A stretch of DNA of 31,833 nt from Pseudomonas sp. UBA4194 (lineage in GTDB: Bacteria > Pseudomonadota > Gammaproteobacteria > Pseudomonadales > Pseudomonadaceae): positions 28,346 to 60,178 of the forward strand of contig NZ_DFUE01000008.1 in the NCBI RefSeq assembly GCF_002379585.1. The letters are read 5' to 3'. The position numbers were made by a program, and so were the translations under genes. The first letter of the stretch is position 1, and every line of letters starts with the position of its first letter. Positions 31,703 to 31,833 of the stretch are shown here, in pieces. The notes beneath the pieces are model-generated. The model worked only from the letters and a program-made list of their open reading frames with translations, did not search any database and had not been told where the DNA came from.

Positions 31703-31833
31703 TCATCGCTCCGCGAGGATTCGTGCATTGCCGCGCAGCGAGGCCTCGGAAATCGAGATGCCCAACCCCGGTGCGGTGGGCACGATCACGGCGCCGTCGC
31801 GGTTGGGGATGCGCTCTTCGAGTACGTCTTCGG
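31703..31833 (-). CDS. Enolase-superfamily protein, C-terminal fragment (partial)
   Basis: The last 42 codons of a gene that enters from the right edge on the minus strand, ending EASLRGNARILAER. The piece contains ERIPNRDGAVIVPTAPGLGI, which is like the last strand of the mandelate racemase / muconate lactonising group (capping residues VPTAPGLGISI). The catalytic residues are outside the window, so the substrate cannot be stated. It could be a sugar-acid dehydratase or a muconate cycloisomerase-like enzyme. The stop TGA is at 31705-31703. It converges on the CNNM gene with the palindromic repeat in between. Confidence 0.5.
   Translation of the reverse strand, partial: EDVLEERIPNRDGAVIVPTAPGLGISISEASLRGNARILAER

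Overview
The window is a 31.8 kb piece of GC-rich chromosome from a Pseudomonas, most likely of the P. putida / P. fluorescens lineage. The evidence is the gene content and order (radC-coaBC-dut-algC-argB, pyrE-crc-rph, gmk-rpoZ-spoT-ridA, exbB-exbD-tonB, oxyR-recG, hupA, rubredoxin reductase-rubredoxin, ubiC-ubiA, phoB-phoR), the presence of Crc, an ExbB with an extended N-terminus, and many REP/REPIN palindromes of Pseudomonas type between genes. No phage, IS element, integron, CRISPR array, tRNA or rRNA was seen. About 29 complete genes and one partial gene fill nearly all of the sequence.

Layout. 1-6.1 kb: radC (minus) faces away from a rightward coaBC-dut-algC-argB block for coenzyme A, dUTP hydrolysis, sugar phosphates for exopolysaccharide/LPS, and arginine. 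6.2-7.5 kb: a secreted DUF4124 protein and pyrE (minus). 7.5-11 kb: crc (plus, ended by a strong terminator), rph (minus), then the RNase YicC gene and gmk (plus). 11.2-14.9 kb: rpoZ, spoT, ridA and an orphan lipoprotein (plus), so guanylate kinase, omega subunit and the (p)ppGpp enzyme lie in a row. 15-18.3 kb: an epimerase-like protein (minus) and the exbB-exbD-tonB energy-transducing operon (plus). 18.3-22.9 kb: oxyR overlapping recG, then an aminoacyl-tRNA-deacylase-like/HDOD fusion. 22.9-25.6 kb: SCP2-like protein, HU, rubredoxin reductase and rubredoxin (all minus). 25.7-27.2 kb: ubiC-ubiA, first steps of ubiquinone synthesis. 27.3-30 kb: a small secreted protein (minus), then phoB-phoR with a Pho box. 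30.3-31.6 kb: a CNNM/CorC-type membrane protein; the right edge cuts the 3' end of an enolase-superfamily gene (minus).

The coding content is core genome, and I do not see an undescribed multi-gene system. The less ordinary material is mainly non-coding: at least four families of palindromic repeats occupy the intergenic spaces. In one inverted pair the two arms differ by compensatory changes and supply the stop codons of both flanking convergent genes. Two REP clusters have grown into tandem arrays with periods of 52 and 69 bp. A 34-bp perfect inverted repeat separates gmk from rpoZ, and its head recurs at two other gene ends. Among proteins, the most notable are the 844-residue AlgC with a two-helix membrane module and the YbaK-like/HDOD fusion.
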